Source of the DNA: Bacillus sp. RO2
Lineage (GTDB): Bacteria; Bacillota; Bacilli; Bacillales; Bacillaceae_I
Direction of reading: 5' to 3'
Assembly: GCF_012911845.1 (NCBI RefSeq)
Contig: NZ_JAAXCU010000048.1
Coordinates: forward strand, 180,996-244,995
DNA length: 64,000 bases
A model generated the notes under the pieces. That model worked only from the letters and a program-made list of their open reading frames with translations, did not search any database and had not been told where the DNA came from. The position numbers and the translations under genes were made by a program. Positions 33,694 to 43,444 of this stretch are shown here, piece after piece; position 1 is the stretch's first letter, and the number at the start of each line of letters is the position of its first letter.

Positions 33694-34818
33694 TTATCCA
33701 AGAGATTTAATGGCTCCTGCTACATCATAGTTACTGATATCAAGAACCGTTTGTTGTCCCATAGCTAGCCTAGCTAAATCGGCTCCTAAAAAAGGTCCGC
33801 TTGTTAAACCTGATGCTCCGAGACCATTGGCAATTAAAACATTATCATGATTTGGTAGCTTGCCGATTACCGGCAGAAAACCTGGCGTAAACGGACGGAA
33901 TCCTACCCTTGTTTCTAGTAAGGTCCCATCTGTCAAACCTGGTGCAATTTCCAATGCCTTACTCAAGATCTCATTCATTCCACCTGCAGTAACCCTAGAA
34001 TTAAAACCAGCATCATCTTCATGTGTGGCCCCAACCACAATCCGGCCGTTTTCAAAGCTAAGGATATACTGATTATTCGGTGGCATAACAACAGGCCAAT
34101 CTTGGGTTTGTTCATTGTCAATTTCCAAGTGAACAATCTGGGCTTTTTGTGGGACCACATCAAAAATCATCCCTAACTCTTGAAATATTTTCTGTGACCA
34201 AGCTCCACCTGTTACGATAAATAGATCTGCCTCTACTATCTCTTCACCCAAGATTACTCCTTTAACTTGATTACCCTGAACATCAAGAATTGCATCACCA
34301 TTAAGGAAAGTTGCGCCATGTTTCTTGGCGGCACTTATGAGCGCGTTGCGCAGGGCACGGCCATTCACCTTTGCCCCACCGGTAATATGGACAGAACCGA
34401 ACTCGTCTGACAACACGGGGAAAAGCTCTTTTGTTTGTTCAGGACTTAAGATTGTCACCTCGCCAATTTCAGGAGCTTCAGCTCTTCTTTTAATGGCTCT
34501 TTCCGCCATCTTCTCGAGTTTTTCTTTATCATTATGTAAGCTAATTGCCCCAACACGGTTATATCCCGTATCTGTTTCTCCATCTTTTTCTAGCTGATCA
34601 ATTAGAGCTGGATAGTACTTCGCACCGTTTTTGACCATGTTATACCAGGCTTTATTACGGCGCTGCGATATCCAAGGACAGATGATTCCTGCTGCGGCAT
34701 CTGTTGCCTGTCCTTTATCAAAACGGTCAATTACCGTTACATTCTCGCCAGCTTTTGCTAAATGATAAGCGGTGGATGCCCCAAGAATTCCAGCCCCGAT
34801 AATTACGATATTTTTCAT
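33694..34818 (-). CDS. yurR: FAD-dependent amino-acid oxidase family protein (YurR-like)
   Basis: A 374-residue DAO-family flavoenzyme. The N-terminal Rossmann motif is VIIGAGILGASTAYHLAKAG, followed by VIDRFDKGQATDAAAG. The C-terminal FAD-binding motif is RVGFRPFTPGFLPVIGKLP and then NGLGASGLTSGP. It probably oxidises a D-amino acid, glycine or a glycine derivative; the substrate is not readable from the sequence. AAAGGTG precedes the ATG at 34818. It lies 71 bp upstream of the yurQ-like gene on the same strand. Confidence 0.85.
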   Translation of the reverse strand: MKNIVIIGAGILGASTAYHLAKAGENVTVIDRFDKGQATDAAAGIICPWISQRRNKAWYNMVKNGAKYYPALIDQLEKDGETDTGYNRVGAISLHNDKEKLEKMAERAIKRRAEAPEIGEVTILSPEQTKELFPVLSDEFGSVHITGGAKVNGRALRNALISAAKKHGATFLNGDAILDVQGNQVKGVILGEEIVEADLFIVTGGAWSQKIFQELGMIFDVVPQKAQIVHLEIDNEQTQDWPVVMPPNNQYILSFENGRIVVGATHEDDAGFNSRVTAGGMNEILSKALEIAPGLTDGTLLETRVGFRPFTPGFLPVIGKLPNHDNVLIANGLGASGLTSGPFLGADLARLAMGQQTVLDISNYDVAGAIKSLG

Positions 34819-34895
34819 TATTAAATAGCACCTTTTCTATTATGTTTGTTTTTAAGTGTACAGGATTTTTAATCCGCGCTCAATTTTCTCTTCAG

Positions 34896-34926
34896 AAAAA
34901 CCCTTTTCTTATACAAGAAAAGGGTT
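34896..34926 (-). terminator. Terminator of the alkaline phosphatase gene
   Basis: AACCCTTTTCTT (34899-34910) pairs with AAGAAAAGGGTT (34915-34926). The minus strand runs on into TTTTTC. Confidence 0.85.
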
Positions 34927-34932
34927 CGCAAA

Positions 34933-36270
34933 TTACCTATTAAACTTAATTTTCATTGCTTTCGCCATTAACTTAGGAAGATCGGTGTTGTCCAATAACC
35001 CACTAAATTTATCTGATTGTGGTCCATAGGCATAAACCGGTAAGTCTGTTCCTGTATGTGCCGTAGTTGTCCATCCGATAAGAGCACGGTCACTTACTAC
35101 TTCATTAATTGCAATCGAAGGCTTTTCTGCCATTTTGATTTTCTCAACTTCATCTTCAGTTAAATCCAAGGAAGTATATTTCTTTACCACTTCTTTGATA
35201 TTACTTTTATCGTTATTAAGTTCGCTTGCCATTTTGTTACCTGTTGCTGTTACGCTATCTAGGACATCCATTTTCAAGTCATATTCACCGTTTGCACCAA
35301 CGGACATTCCACCTGTTTCATGATCACCTGCTACAACAACCAATGTATTTCCATCTTTTTTTGCATATTTTAATGCCGCTTCCACAGCTTTGTCAAATGC
35401 TTCGGAATCAGTCATGGCCCATGCTGAGTCATGAGCATGTCCTGCCCAATCAATTTGAGATCCTTCTACCATTAAAAAGAAGCCTTGTTTATTTTTGCTC
35501 AACGTATCAATTGCTGTGTTGGTCATTTCAGCTAGGCTCGGTTCATCCGTTTCGTCACGGTGCATCTCAGGAGACATCGCATCGTCGGCAAACAAACCTA
35601 GTAACTTATCTCCTTTTGCATTTTTCAACTCTTCTTTGTTCGAAGCATATTGATAGCCGTTCTTTTTTGCTTGCTCAATCAAGTCTCTCTTAGGTTGCTT
35701 TCCACCATTTTCTTTACTGAGAAAATAGTCTCTTCCGCCGCCAAGTATGACATCTACGCCGTTATCAAAATATTGCGGTGCAATAGAGGATTCATCTGAA
35801 CGAGAAGCGACACTTGCTCCAAAAACTGCTGGAGTTGCATGAGTAATAGTAGATGTTGCAACTAGTCCGGTAGATTTTTTGGACGCTTCTGCGGCATCTA
35901 AAATGGAATCTACTTCTTCGCCATCAGGAGTCACACCCACCATCCCATTATTTGTCTTTACGCCAGTTGCCATTGCGGTACCTGCTGCTGCAGAATCCGT
36001 TACTTCGGTGTCTGCTGAATGCGTTTTGATTAATCCTTTTACATGTTGATCGAAAGAAGATTCCTCGCCTTTATACCATCGATAGTTTGTTGCATAACCG
36101 GCATTGTATCCATCTGGAATCATATAAATGACATTTTTGACTTTGCCTTGTTTCTGTTCCATGTTGACATCTTCTTTTTTTGCTTCCGCTTTATCCATTA
36201 CCACACTTACTTGCACACCTGAAAATACTAATCCTGCTGCGACTGCAACACTTGCGACTTTTTTGAACAT
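34933..36270 (-). CDS. Secreted alkaline phosphatase (PhoA family)
   Basis: A 445-residue phosphomonoesterase that releases phosphate outside the membrane. The signal peptide occupies residues 1-30, with a probable cut after AEA. The metal and catalytic residues are in IPDG (Asp53), TDSAAAGTAMATG (nucleophile Ser93), MVEGSQIDWAGHAHD, VVAGDHETGGMSV and TTTAHTGTDLPVYAYG. The sequence belongs to the Bacillus PhoB/PhoD-independent PhoA branch. GAGGAGG with a suitable spacer precedes the ATG at 36270. The Pho regulon is the expected control, but I could not find an unambiguous set of 11-bp-spaced PhoP half-sites. The gene is monocistronic. Confidence 0.93.
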   Translation of the reverse strand: MFKKVASVAVAAGLVFSGVQVSVVMDKAEAKKEDVNMEQKQGKVKNVIYMIPDGYNAGYATNYRWYKGEESSFDQHVKGLIKTHSADTEVTDSAAAGTAMATGVKTNNGMVGVTPDGEEVDSILDAAEASKKSTGLVATSTITHATPAVFGASVASRSDESSIAPQYFDNGVDVILGGGRDYFLSKENGGKQPKRDLIEQAKKNGYQYASNKEELKNAKGDKLLGLFADDAMSPEMHRDETDEPSLAEMTNTAIDTLSKNKQGFFLMVEGSQIDWAGHAHDSAWAMTDSEAFDKAVEAALKYAKKDGNTLVVVAGDHETGGMSVGANGEYDLKMDVLDSVTATGNKMASELNNDKSNIKEVVKKYTSLDLTEDEVEKIKMAEKPSIAINEVVSDRALIGWTTTAHTGTDLPVYAYGPQSDKFSGLLDNTDLPKLMAKAMKIKFNR

Positions 36271-36494
36271 GACTTTTTCCTCCTCAGCAATTTTGCTACC
36301 TGCTCAGGTTAACAAGTAAAAGTAAAGGAGGAATGAAGATTCTATTAAAGCTATTTTACAAAAATAAGGGTAAATTCTACTAATATAAGATTCGTCGGAA
36401 TATAAATATAGTCCTCTATAATAGCGCAAGTGAAATAAGTGCTAAAATTCATTACTTAATGGTATCAAGTGTAAATATAGAGTTAAGAAATTGT

Positions 36495-37331
36495 TTAGCT
36501 AACAAACAATGTATTGACCTCTTTTGTTAAATGCAGGATTCTTTTTGCATCTTTCTCTAGCACCTCTTTTACATTGCCACCAAACCATTCTAGAGACGCA
36601 TCAATCTCTGTCATGCAGGAAGCGGTTTTTATAAATGCCTCATAATCAAGGATTCCTTCAAATAGAGGAGTCATCCCTTCCCTTGAGCCTGCTGCGGCAT
36701 ATACATTTTGCGGATTAAATACATCTAGTTTGCTTTTAGATGATATATTTTTAAAATGAAAGTGCTCAATAAATGGTTTTAGTTTTAATAAAGCATCTAT
36801 TGGATCCGCTCCTGATTCCCATATATGTAATACATCAAAGTTAATTTTTAAAGCAGGATGATCTACTTCCTCTAATAGTTTTAAAGTAGATGGTAACGTG
36901 TCGGTCAGGGTATTGGGATGGGTTTCTAAAAGTAGAAATTGATTTTCTCTTTCTAGCTCCTGACAAATCATTTTTAATTTCTCAACTATTGATTTACGCT
37001 CTTGTATATTCATCGAGGCACTCGCACGCTGCCCGGCAAACGTCCTTAATTTATGTGTTCCCCAACGGTGCCCAAGGTCGCTCAATTCCATCGTTGCACG
37101 AAGAAGTTCCTTATCTGACAAGTGAAGAGGAAGATAGTCGCTTAACATACTTGTATAAAGGTTGTAGGACGCTAACCAATCATTATGATAGTAAGGGTCA
37201 TCTTTCAAATTCTTAGCATGAATGCCCCAAATTTCTATACCTTGAAAATAATTTGACTGTGCCCATTCTGCTATCTCTTTTATAGAATGAAGATGGTGTC
37301 GAAATGAAATGGTACAAAAAGATAAATTCAA
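36495..37331 (-). CDS. asbF: 3-dehydroshikimate dehydratase AsbF (petrobactin)
   Basis: Converts 3-dehydroshikimate to 3,4-dihydroxybenzoate, the catecholate unit of petrobactin. TIM-barrel enzyme of 278 residues with the metal-ligand stretches FLLLETHPNTLTDTLPSTL, KINFDVLHIWESGADP, IEHFHFKNIS and SLEWFGGN, all close to B. anthracis AsbF. The start is taken as the TTG at 37331: AAGGAGGG lies seven bases upstream and the resulting N-terminus (MNLSFCTISFRHHL) aligns in length with AsbF; TTG at 37349 and ATG at 37337 are less well placed. It is the last gene of the asbABCDEF operon. Confidence 0.92.
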   Translation of the reverse strand: MNLSFCTISFRHHLHSIKEIAEWAQSNYFQGIEIWGIHAKNLKDDPYYHNDWLASYNLYTSMLSDYLPLHLSDKELLRATMELSDLGHRWGTHKLRTFAGQRASASMNIQERKSIVEKLKMICQELERENQFLLLETHPNTLTDTLPSTLKLLEEVDHPALKINFDVLHIWESGADPIDALLKLKPFIEHFHFKNISSKSKLDVFNPQNVYAAAGSREGMTPLFEGILDYEAFIKTASCMTEIDASLEWFGGNVKEVLEKDAKRILHLTKEVNTLFVS

Positions 37332-37345
37332 ATGCATTCCCTCCT

Positions 37346-38317
37346 TCAAGCTAGTACTTTAGTTTGATTCATGATCATCCAGGCTTCAAAACAATCTTTA
37401 AGGCTGCCCTTGATTGAATATTCCAGTTTTTGTTGTTCTGTTAATTTCATATGGACTTCTTTTAACACGTTTAGATCACCTGTTATCGCATATTTCATCG
37501 CACGATAATGTATGGTTGTAAACCCTTTTACAAGCTTTTCTATTTCATCGCACCACTCTTCAAACCATTCCTCTGAGTAACCGTTAGCCTCCCAGAAAAA
37601 TGCGAAGGCATGTTCATAGGCATATTTTCTGATTGCCAAGACAGGAATTTGCTTAAGGGCATCAGATAGTTCAGTTCTTCTATCCTTTTCAGAGCCTTTT
37701 GAAAATAAGTCTACTATTTGGCGGATTGCTTCTGACATGGGATTTTCATTCAATTTCATACATGTTTGAAAATAAGCCTCTATAGTTTCAGGGCTAGTCG
37801 GATTAATATGCTCCGTATCAAAGTAATACCCGCCCTTTACTGCAGGAGCCATAATAGCATCCATTATTTTTTGTTTAGACAATCTACCTTCCCACCTAAA
37901 ATCAGGATCAAACATAAACCATTCATCTGTATCTTCTGTTTCCTCTAACATCACATAATGTGGGAATGGACTTTGATGAAACTTATTTTCACGTTCAGGA
38001 AGCATGGAAAGGTCGAGCATCACCATAATGGAACGGTAACTTGGTTTATTTTTCATCAATTCGAGCAAAGTCTTCATATTAGTAGATTTTGACTTTGTCT
38101 CGTCATACCATTTATGAATTTTTATACCATAAAGCAATTCATACCACGTTTTAAAAAAGTCGTGATCGATATTTTCAGAATGGTAGCTTAAGGTGCCATC
38201 CTGTGTAACATCAAAATCTGCATCCCATACACCAAAGTAAAAGGGGCGATGGTCCACGCCTTCCGTTTTTTTAATTACTTCACATACACAGCTTACGAAG
38301 CAATGAACTTTTATCAT
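37346..38317 (-). CDS. asbE: Petrobactin biosynthesis protein AsbE
   Basis: A 323-residue protein in the AsbE position, between the aryl carrier protein and AsbF. In B. anthracis, AsbE transfers 3,4-dihydroxybenzoate from the AsbD carrier to spermidine or a spermidine-citrate intermediate. Visible features are the Cys-rich start HCFVSCVCEVIKKTEG, then RPFYFGVWDADFDVT and a helical C-terminal half. No standard acyltransferase motif is obvious, so the call rests on position and overall resemblance. AAAGGAGGGG precedes the ATG, which overlaps the asbD stop (ATGA). Confidence 0.85.
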   Translation of the reverse strand: MIKVHCFVSCVCEVIKKTEGVDHRPFYFGVWDADFDVTQDGTLSYHSENIDHDFFKTWYELLYGIKIHKWYDETKSKSTNMKTLLELMKNKPSYRSIMVMLDLSMLPERENKFHQSPFPHYVMLEETEDTDEWFMFDPDFRWEGRLSKQKIMDAIMAPAVKGGYYFDTEHINPTSPETIEAYFQTCMKLNENPMSEAIRQIVDLFSKGSEKDRRTELSDALKQIPVLAIRKYAYEHAFAFFWEANGYSEEWFEEWCDEIEKLVKGFTTIHYRAMKYAITGDLNVLKEVHMKLTEQQKLEYSIKGSLKDCFEAWMIMNQTKVLA

Positions 38318-38607
38318 ACTTGCCCCTCCTTTTCTTGGGACTTATCGGAACTCAATTTTTCCAAAAAATTCAATAATGATTCAACGGTATGGAAGTCTTT
38401 GGGTACAAGCATATCGTCTGGAATGCTCAATCCCAGATCTAACTCTACATATAAAATAAGTTGTAATATCATAATGGAATCCATATAGAGATCTTCATTC
38501 AATCTCGCGGACTCCTTAAAAGATTTCCATGTTGGTATAGTTAGTTTATGTTTCAAAATATCATAAATAGCTTGATATAGCTCTTCTCTGCTTAGACACT
38601 CTTTCAT
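38314..38607 (-). CDS. asbD: Aryl carrier protein AsbD
   Basis: A 97-residue acyl/aryl carrier protein. The phosphopantetheine attachment site is Ser44 in the motif LYMDSIMILQLILYVE, surrounded by the usual four-helix pattern. It receives 3,4-dihydroxybenzoyl-AMP from AsbC and hands the aryl group to AsbE. It overlaps both neighbours by 4 bp (ATGA at each end), indicating tight translational coupling and equal output with asbC and asbE. It needs a phosphopantetheinyl transferase encoded elsewhere. Confidence 0.9.
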   Translation of the reverse strand: MKECLSREELYQAIYDILKHKLTIPTWKSFKESARLNEDLYMDSIMILQLILYVELDLGLSIPDDMLVPKDFHTVESLLNFLEKLSSDKSQEKEGQV

Positions 38608-39842
38608 CCCATCATCTCTCCTACTAGCTTTCGACTAATCTTTCCATTTGGCAGTGTTGGAATTTTTTCAACCTGTATAAATTCAACAGGAACTTGATGT
38701 GGGGCCAATTGCCTCACGCACCAATCCCTTAACTGGGACTCTTCCACAAACGATGAAGCCACAAATTGAACACATACTCTCTCCCCTGCAAATGCATCTG
38801 GTTTTTTATAGGCAAGCACTTCTTCGATGTTTGGTTCCTTCAGAATTATTTCTTCTACCTCTTGTGGATACACGTTAAGTCCCGCTACGTTAATCATGTC
38901 ATCCATTCTTCCAAGGAGGCATAAAGACCCTACTTCGTTAAAATAACCTATATCATTCGTATGGATAGATTTTGTACTTCCTTGCAGTATCACCTCTTGG
39001 GGATGGTCCTTATCTTTTCCTGCTCTTACTTTAAAATGTCCCAGCGGAAATCCCATCTCACTAGGACTCTGTACATTCGGATTAATGGCAATGCATCCGG
39101 CTTCTGAACACCCATACTGTTGCAGAACTCGATTAGATTTTCTTTTCAAGTCGTCCAGACAAACAGCAGACATCAACATGCCTGATGTCATGACATATTG
39201 AAAGGAAAAACCTTGAGGCGAGAGCTTGCTTAACGTATGTAAAAATGCAGGTGAAGCATATAAGATATGGTTTGGCGTTTCCAATAATTTCTTTAAAACA
39301 TATTTGGGATTGAGGTTACTAAGAATGATAGGAGCTATATGTCGCTCTAAAGCAGTAAGCACCCCACTGATAAAGCCGTAGGAATGGGAGATAGGGCATG
39401 CAATAATGGGTACAGTTTCTGCATCCACTGGCAAACTCTCATTATAGTTTTCTATCTCTTCCTCAATGTCTTCCCATGGACGTTCCAAACATTTTGGTTC
39501 ACCAGTTGTGCCTGAGCTCATTTGGACAAGTACACCTTGCTTTTCTTCCCTGTCATTTATCATTAAAATAGGAGCTTGAAAGGTATCATACATTAAAATA
39601 TGACTAGAGCTTTTGTGTGCTATGCGTATTGCCGCATCTCTTGGGGTAGCAGCATGAATAGGTACAACAGATCCGCCTTTTTCTTTCATATATAAACAAA
39701 GTGCCAAGCCCTCAAAGGCGTTTTTTGTACAAACTGCGATTCTTTTTTTACTGCAGTCATGCAGCACGTTCATTTGATCAAAGTGTTCAAATTGTTTTAT
39801 AAGGTCATTCTTTGAATAATACTGGTCGTTAATATAGAACAT
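38604..39842 (-). CDS. asbC: 3,4-dihydroxybenzoate-AMP ligase AsbC
   Basis: A 412-residue adenylating enzyme of the AMP-ligase family, somewhat short for the fold. It has the ATP loop MSSGTTGEPK, YGCSEAGCIAIN, and the hinge region LGRMDDMINVAGLNVYPQEVE, followed by the small C-terminal domain ending LPNGKISRKLV with the catalytic Lys. It activates 3,4-dihydroxybenzoate and loads it on AsbD. The ribosome site AAGGGAAG is moderate; the start lies six bases after the asbB stop. Confidence 0.92.
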   Translation of the reverse strand: MFYINDQYYSKNDLIKQFEHFDQMNVLHDCSKKRIAVCTKNAFEGLALCLYMKEKGGSVVPIHAATPRDAAIRIAHKSSSHILMYDTFQAPILMINDREEKQGVLVQMSSGTTGEPKCLERPWEDIEEEIENYNESLPVDAETVPIIACPISHSYGFISGVLTALERHIAPIILSNLNPKYVLKKLLETPNHILYASPAFLHTLSKLSPQGFSFQYVMTSGMLMSAVCLDDLKRKSNRVLQQYGCSEAGCIAINPNVQSPSEMGFPLGHFKVRAGKDKDHPQEVILQGSTKSIHTNDIGYFNEVGSLCLLGRMDDMINVAGLNVYPQEVEEIILKEPNIEEVLAYKKPDAFAGERVCVQFVASSFVEESQLRDWCVRQLAPHQVPVEFIQVEKIPTLPNGKISRKLVGEMMG

Positions 39843-39848
39843 CTATAA

Positions 39849-41558
39849 TTACTTCCCTTCATTAAATAAGCTGTTGTAAACAAGATGACAATATTCCCTT
39901 TTATCCATTCCAACTTTTCTAGTAAAAAGAGATTCTGTGAATATTTCTTCTTTGTCTGCTCCAAGTTGTTTATTTCTTTCCTGTAAGGGAGGGTGATTTA
40001 AAAAATGAGTTAGTATTGCAACTCGAACTTCTTTCCAGAAATCCTCTTCTGCAAGATCCATGTGATGACTTAGTAGAAAGGATAGTTCACTTAAGTGAAA
40101 AACAAACAAAGTATCCATGATCAATTCCCGTAATCCTTCTACCGAGGACATCCAATAATACTCATCATTCGGTGCATGTTCGTAGCATGGATGTAGTTCT
40201 GAAAAATTAGGCGCCAACTCAGGCTGTTTCAGGAATTCATTCACATATTCCAAACTTTCATGGAAATCCCGCAAAATCACTCTTTTCGGCCAGCCATTTT
40301 CATGTACAAGAATCATATTCTGAGCATGTGCTTCTAGTGCCACTCCTTCTGATACGAGCAAGTGCCATACTGGGACAACCGTAACTTTTACAAATTGCTC
40401 CATCCATTTCTTCATACCATAACGCTCAAGCCAAGGAAGGATGAAGGGCTTCCCGTCTTTTTCTAGTAATGACATTGCATTCATTGGTACGGCGCTTTCC
40501 AATCCCGTAACGGAACTAGTTGGACTGATTCTCCAAATAGCTGCTAGGTGTCCGGAAAGGTTTGGAAATTCCTCCATAGCCACCATACCGGCATATTCAT
40601 GCAAAATAGTAAGACTCTCTGTTAGATAGCTATCAGTCTCTATCAAATTTGCCAACCAGTTCGAAAGTGCCGGAGCTGTACATACTGAGTGAGGTTCTAT
40701 CAGTCTTAAAGAAGAAGTGTTTACCATGTTTATTGGTAATTTAATATGTGCCTTTTCAGGATGTGTCTCATTCCACAATGTTCTAACAGATTGGGTCGCT
40801 CGATAAAAATCACCAGCAGATCCAAGTGGGATAATATCATCTTGTCTTAGAAATTTTATTTCTTGCTGAATCTTGTTCTCCCATTGCCAAGGATGTACAG
40901 GAAACAGTGAGTAATCTTTGATTGTACCTCCTGCCATTGTCAGACGATCAAGGAGTAAGGAATAAGTTCTTTCACCGACTTCATTTTGTAAGAATGCTTC
41001 TTCAGAGTTTGGAAGAGAGGTGTTCACATAGTTCCGTTTGACTGCAACCCAGAATAACTGAAAAGACTGACGCGCCTCTGGACCATACATTTCATGATCG
41101 TATGTATTAAAACCAGTCCTTGCCTTAAAACAAGGATGGTAGGGGTGCCCTTCCATGATGGCTGACTCCATTTCTTCATAGGAAAGTTCACGCCTACATG
41201 GTTGCTCAAGATTTTTCTCATTCCAGTCACCAAGCAAAATGGTTTGGTGTAACTCCTCTATCAAGCTATCTTGTATTTTATGATCATTTGATAGCTGTGA
41301 GACAATCTCCCATATTGGTTCAGGTATTTGATGACCTTGTAGGTCTGTAATTTTAATAGTGGATTCATGTAGTCGAATTCTTCCAAAAGAAGAGCGTGTC
41401 GCTTCTGAGTGAATTCGAAAATTATTACCAAATATGATGATATGAGTTTTATAACCTTCCTCCATCATTTCAAAAGGGAGCAATTTTTCAAAAACTACCG
41501 CCTCTAACAACTGCTTTATTACCCTTTTTTCCGTATTAGACGCTACTTGCTGTGGCAT
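39849..41558 (-). CDS. asbB: NIS siderophore synthetase AsbB (IucA/IucC family)
   Basis: A 569-residue NRPS-independent siderophore synthetase. It has the family ATP/citrate-binding signatures LFPVHPWQWENKIQQ, TQSVRTLWNE and LPINMVNTSSLR, plus the C-terminal EAHAQNMILVHENG and LRDFHES. It uses ATP to form the second amide between spermidine and the citrate backbone in petrobactin. AAAGGAG precedes the ATG at 41558. The gene overlaps the end of asbA by 23 bp. Confidence 0.93.
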   Translation of the reverse strand: MPQQVASNTEKRVIKQLLEAVVFEKLLPFEMMEEGYKTHIIIFGNNFRIHSEATRSSFGRIRLHESTIKITDLQGHQIPEPIWEIVSQLSNDHKIQDSLIEELHQTILLGDWNEKNLEQPCRRELSYEEMESAIMEGHPYHPCFKARTGFNTYDHEMYGPEARQSFQLFWVAVKRNYVNTSLPNSEEAFLQNEVGERTYSLLLDRLTMAGGTIKDYSLFPVHPWQWENKIQQEIKFLRQDDIIPLGSAGDFYRATQSVRTLWNETHPEKAHIKLPINMVNTSSLRLIEPHSVCTAPALSNWLANLIETDSYLTESLTILHEYAGMVAMEEFPNLSGHLAAIWRISPTSSVTGLESAVPMNAMSLLEKDGKPFILPWLERYGMKKWMEQFVKVTVVPVWHLLVSEGVALEAHAQNMILVHENGWPKRVILRDFHESLEYVNEFLKQPELAPNFSELHPCYEHAPNDEYYWMSSVEGLRELIMDTLFVFHLSELSFLLSHHMDLAEEDFWKEVRVAILTHFLNHPPLQERNKQLGADKEEIFTESLFTRKVGMDKREYCHLVYNSLFNEGK

Positions 41559-43350
41559 AATGTTTCTCCTTTTTTTCCATGGAAAGCATCAAGTAAAATG
41601 GATTTGGCATGGAAGTATAGACTGCTTGTTCCAAATCAGTCAAAAGTTCATCCACATCATGAAAACGTGTCAAAAGGTTTGCTTTGCACGGCAGTACCTT
41701 GTTATTCAATATAAAATGCACAAATCTTTTTCCTTCCCCAGACAATCTCTGTTTAAGATTATTCAATTCTTTCATCATCCAATGGACTAATTTTTCTTCT
41801 GCAATTAAGTCATCCTCTCCCATTCTGTATATGATGGAAAAGATATGGTTAATAAAAAGATAATAGGTAAAACGATGTTGGATCATTTCTTCTTCGAAGA
41901 ATAGTTCGGGTGTATTCTTCAAATTAACAACCATTCTCTCAAGCTTTTCCTTCTTTGAATTTGATAAATAATAGCCTTGATTATCTCTAAAGTAATAATG
42001 TGTAGGAAATCCGTTTGATACATCCACCAAACTATTTTGCTGGTGTGCCTCTAATGCCAATCCAAATTCATCATACAAAGAAATCATTGGCTCGACCGAA
42101 CAGTGCCAATATTTTTGAAACCATCGAAAACTTGCTTCTTCTGTGTTTAGTTGATATGTGGCGGAAATGCTATGAATCAATTTTTCCATTAATGATGCTT
42201 CTCCAGGGAGTGGATCTTGCACCAATGCTGCAATGGAATGAACCCCTTTTCCTTCACCATCTTTAAATGGATTTGACCTAAGAATAACTTCAAAACCATT
42301 TTCTATTTTCCCGGGAAGGTTTAGAGACAAGGAAATCGGATCATTTAATACTCGGAAACATTTGTACTTTTGTAGGAAGTCTATCCTATTGAATAATTCC
42401 GCCATGACAACTCCCGCTTCGAGCTCATGCACTTTGTTTACTCTCATGGAATTTGTCACTTTTACAGGGATGGAGAACTTGTACATCCAGTTATCTTTTT
42501 CGTTGTAAACTGTTCTTATAGAAGAAGTGGCACTGAACGTGTCTCCCATAGGGCCTATATATTTCACTAGGTTAGCCTGCGTTGCTTTTTGTACATAGTC
42601 CTGTTGCAAAAGCCACTGAGATTGTAATGGGTGCATTGGGAAAAGGTATTTACCGTCCCTTGTCATCTTCAGAATCTCATTCTTCATTAACGAAAAATCT
42701 TCTCCAGTATAGAAGTTTTCTTTCAAAATCGATTGGTCTACTTCAAAATAATGTAACTGAAAAGTTCCTTTTAGTTCGGGAGCATATAGATCATGCTGCC
42801 AAGCGGCCATCCCTTGTCTACTTTTTGGGGTTGGATGCAACCAATGACCAAATAAAATCGATTGTTCTGATTCTAAAAAGCTGTATTCTTCTACTTTCTT
42901 ATCATTATTTATAAAAACTGATTTTTCCATATATGTACAAATGGTATGATAGCTATCGATCAACCGTAATATAAGTTCATCATAATGAGATGTCATCTCA
43001 TGGCAATTATTTTTATTTGCTTGAAGGTTCAATTCTTGAATGCATGAAATCATACAATTTAAAGGTTCTTCTTCCTTCCATTCTAATTCCTTATCATGGA
43101 ATTTGTAGACTCTCCCTAGTTTATGTTTACCTACTAAGGAACGATAATTGACTTCAATTAGCAATCTTATATGTTGTAAAGGAAGCACCAGTTCCAAAGC
43201 TTCCTCACTAGTGAATATGTAGGGCAGTTTAAACAGCTTAAGCAAGTCGTTTTTGTTTACCCACTTCTCATCTCCAACCTCACGAATATAACAATTCATG
43301 AAGGCTTCGTAGGAGGCTTTTTCTGCAATTTTTTTAGTTGAATTATGCAT
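41536..43350 (-). CDS. asbA: NIS siderophore synthetase AsbA (IucA/IucC family)
   Basis: A 604-residue NRPS-independent siderophore synthetase, first gene of the petrobactin operon. Family signatures include LFPMHPLQSQWLLQQ, FSATSSIRTVYNE, SIPVKVTNSMRVN, and the C-terminal ALEAHQQNSLVDVSNG with YYFRDNQGYYLS. AsbA condenses spermidine with citrate to give N8-citryl-spermidine. AAAGGGTGG precedes the ATG at 43350. A perfect Fur box sits 34 bp upstream of the start, so the operon should be off when iron is plentiful. Confidence 0.94.
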   Translation of the reverse strand: MHNSTKKIAEKASYEAFMNCYIREVGDEKWVNKNDLLKLFKLPYIFTSEEALELVLPLQHIRLLIEVNYRSLVGKHKLGRVYKFHDKELEWKEEEPLNCMISCIQELNLQANKNNCHEMTSHYDELILRLIDSYHTICTYMEKSVFINNDKKVEEYSFLESEQSILFGHWLHPTPKSRQGMAAWQHDLYAPELKGTFQLHYFEVDQSILKENFYTGEDFSLMKNEILKMTRDGKYLFPMHPLQSQWLLQQDYVQKATQANLVKYIGPMGDTFSATSSIRTVYNEKDNWMYKFSIPVKVTNSMRVNKVHELEAGVVMAELFNRIDFLQKYKCFRVLNDPISLSLNLPGKIENGFEVILRSNPFKDGEGKGVHSIAALVQDPLPGEASLMEKLIHSISATYQLNTEEASFRWFQKYWHCSVEPMISLYDEFGLALEAHQQNSLVDVSNGFPTHYYFRDNQGYYLSNSKKEKLERMVVNLKNTPELFFEEEMIQHRFTYYLFINHIFSIIYRMGEDDLIAEEKLVHWMMKELNNLKQRLSGEGKRFVHFILNNKVLPCKANLLTRFHDVDELLTDLEQAVYTSMPNPFYLMLSMEKKEKHYATASSV

Positions 43351-43383
43351 AATGCCACCCTTTCTAATTTTTTACCACTTTAA

Positions 43384-43398
43384 TGATAATGATTATCA
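43384..43398. promoter_or_regulatory. Fur box upstream of asbA
   Basis: TGATAATGATTATCA is a perfect 7-1-7 Fur box of the Bacillus type. It lies 34 bp before the asbA start codon and after the terminator of the regulator gene, so it governs the operon. A GATAAT hexamer that could act as a -10 lies within it. Confidence 0.93.
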
Positions 43399-43406
43399 TT
43401 TCTAAT

Positions 43407-43441
43407 TAAAAAAGAATGAATCTCTTGTTGAAATTCATTCT
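43407..43441 (-). terminator. Terminator of the AraC-fusion regulator gene
   Basis: GAATGAAT (43414-43421) pairs with ATTCATTC (43433-43440), stem extendable by one A-T pair. On the minus strand it is followed by TTTTTTAATT. The stem is AT-rich, so an operator role is also possible. Confidence 0.55.
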
Positions 43442-43444
43442 CAA

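Noticed and set aside
36271..36494. PhoP boxes upstream of alkaline phosphatase
   Set aside because: Single TTTAC-like hexamers occur, but I could not find a convincing set with 11-bp spacing, so no site is claimed.
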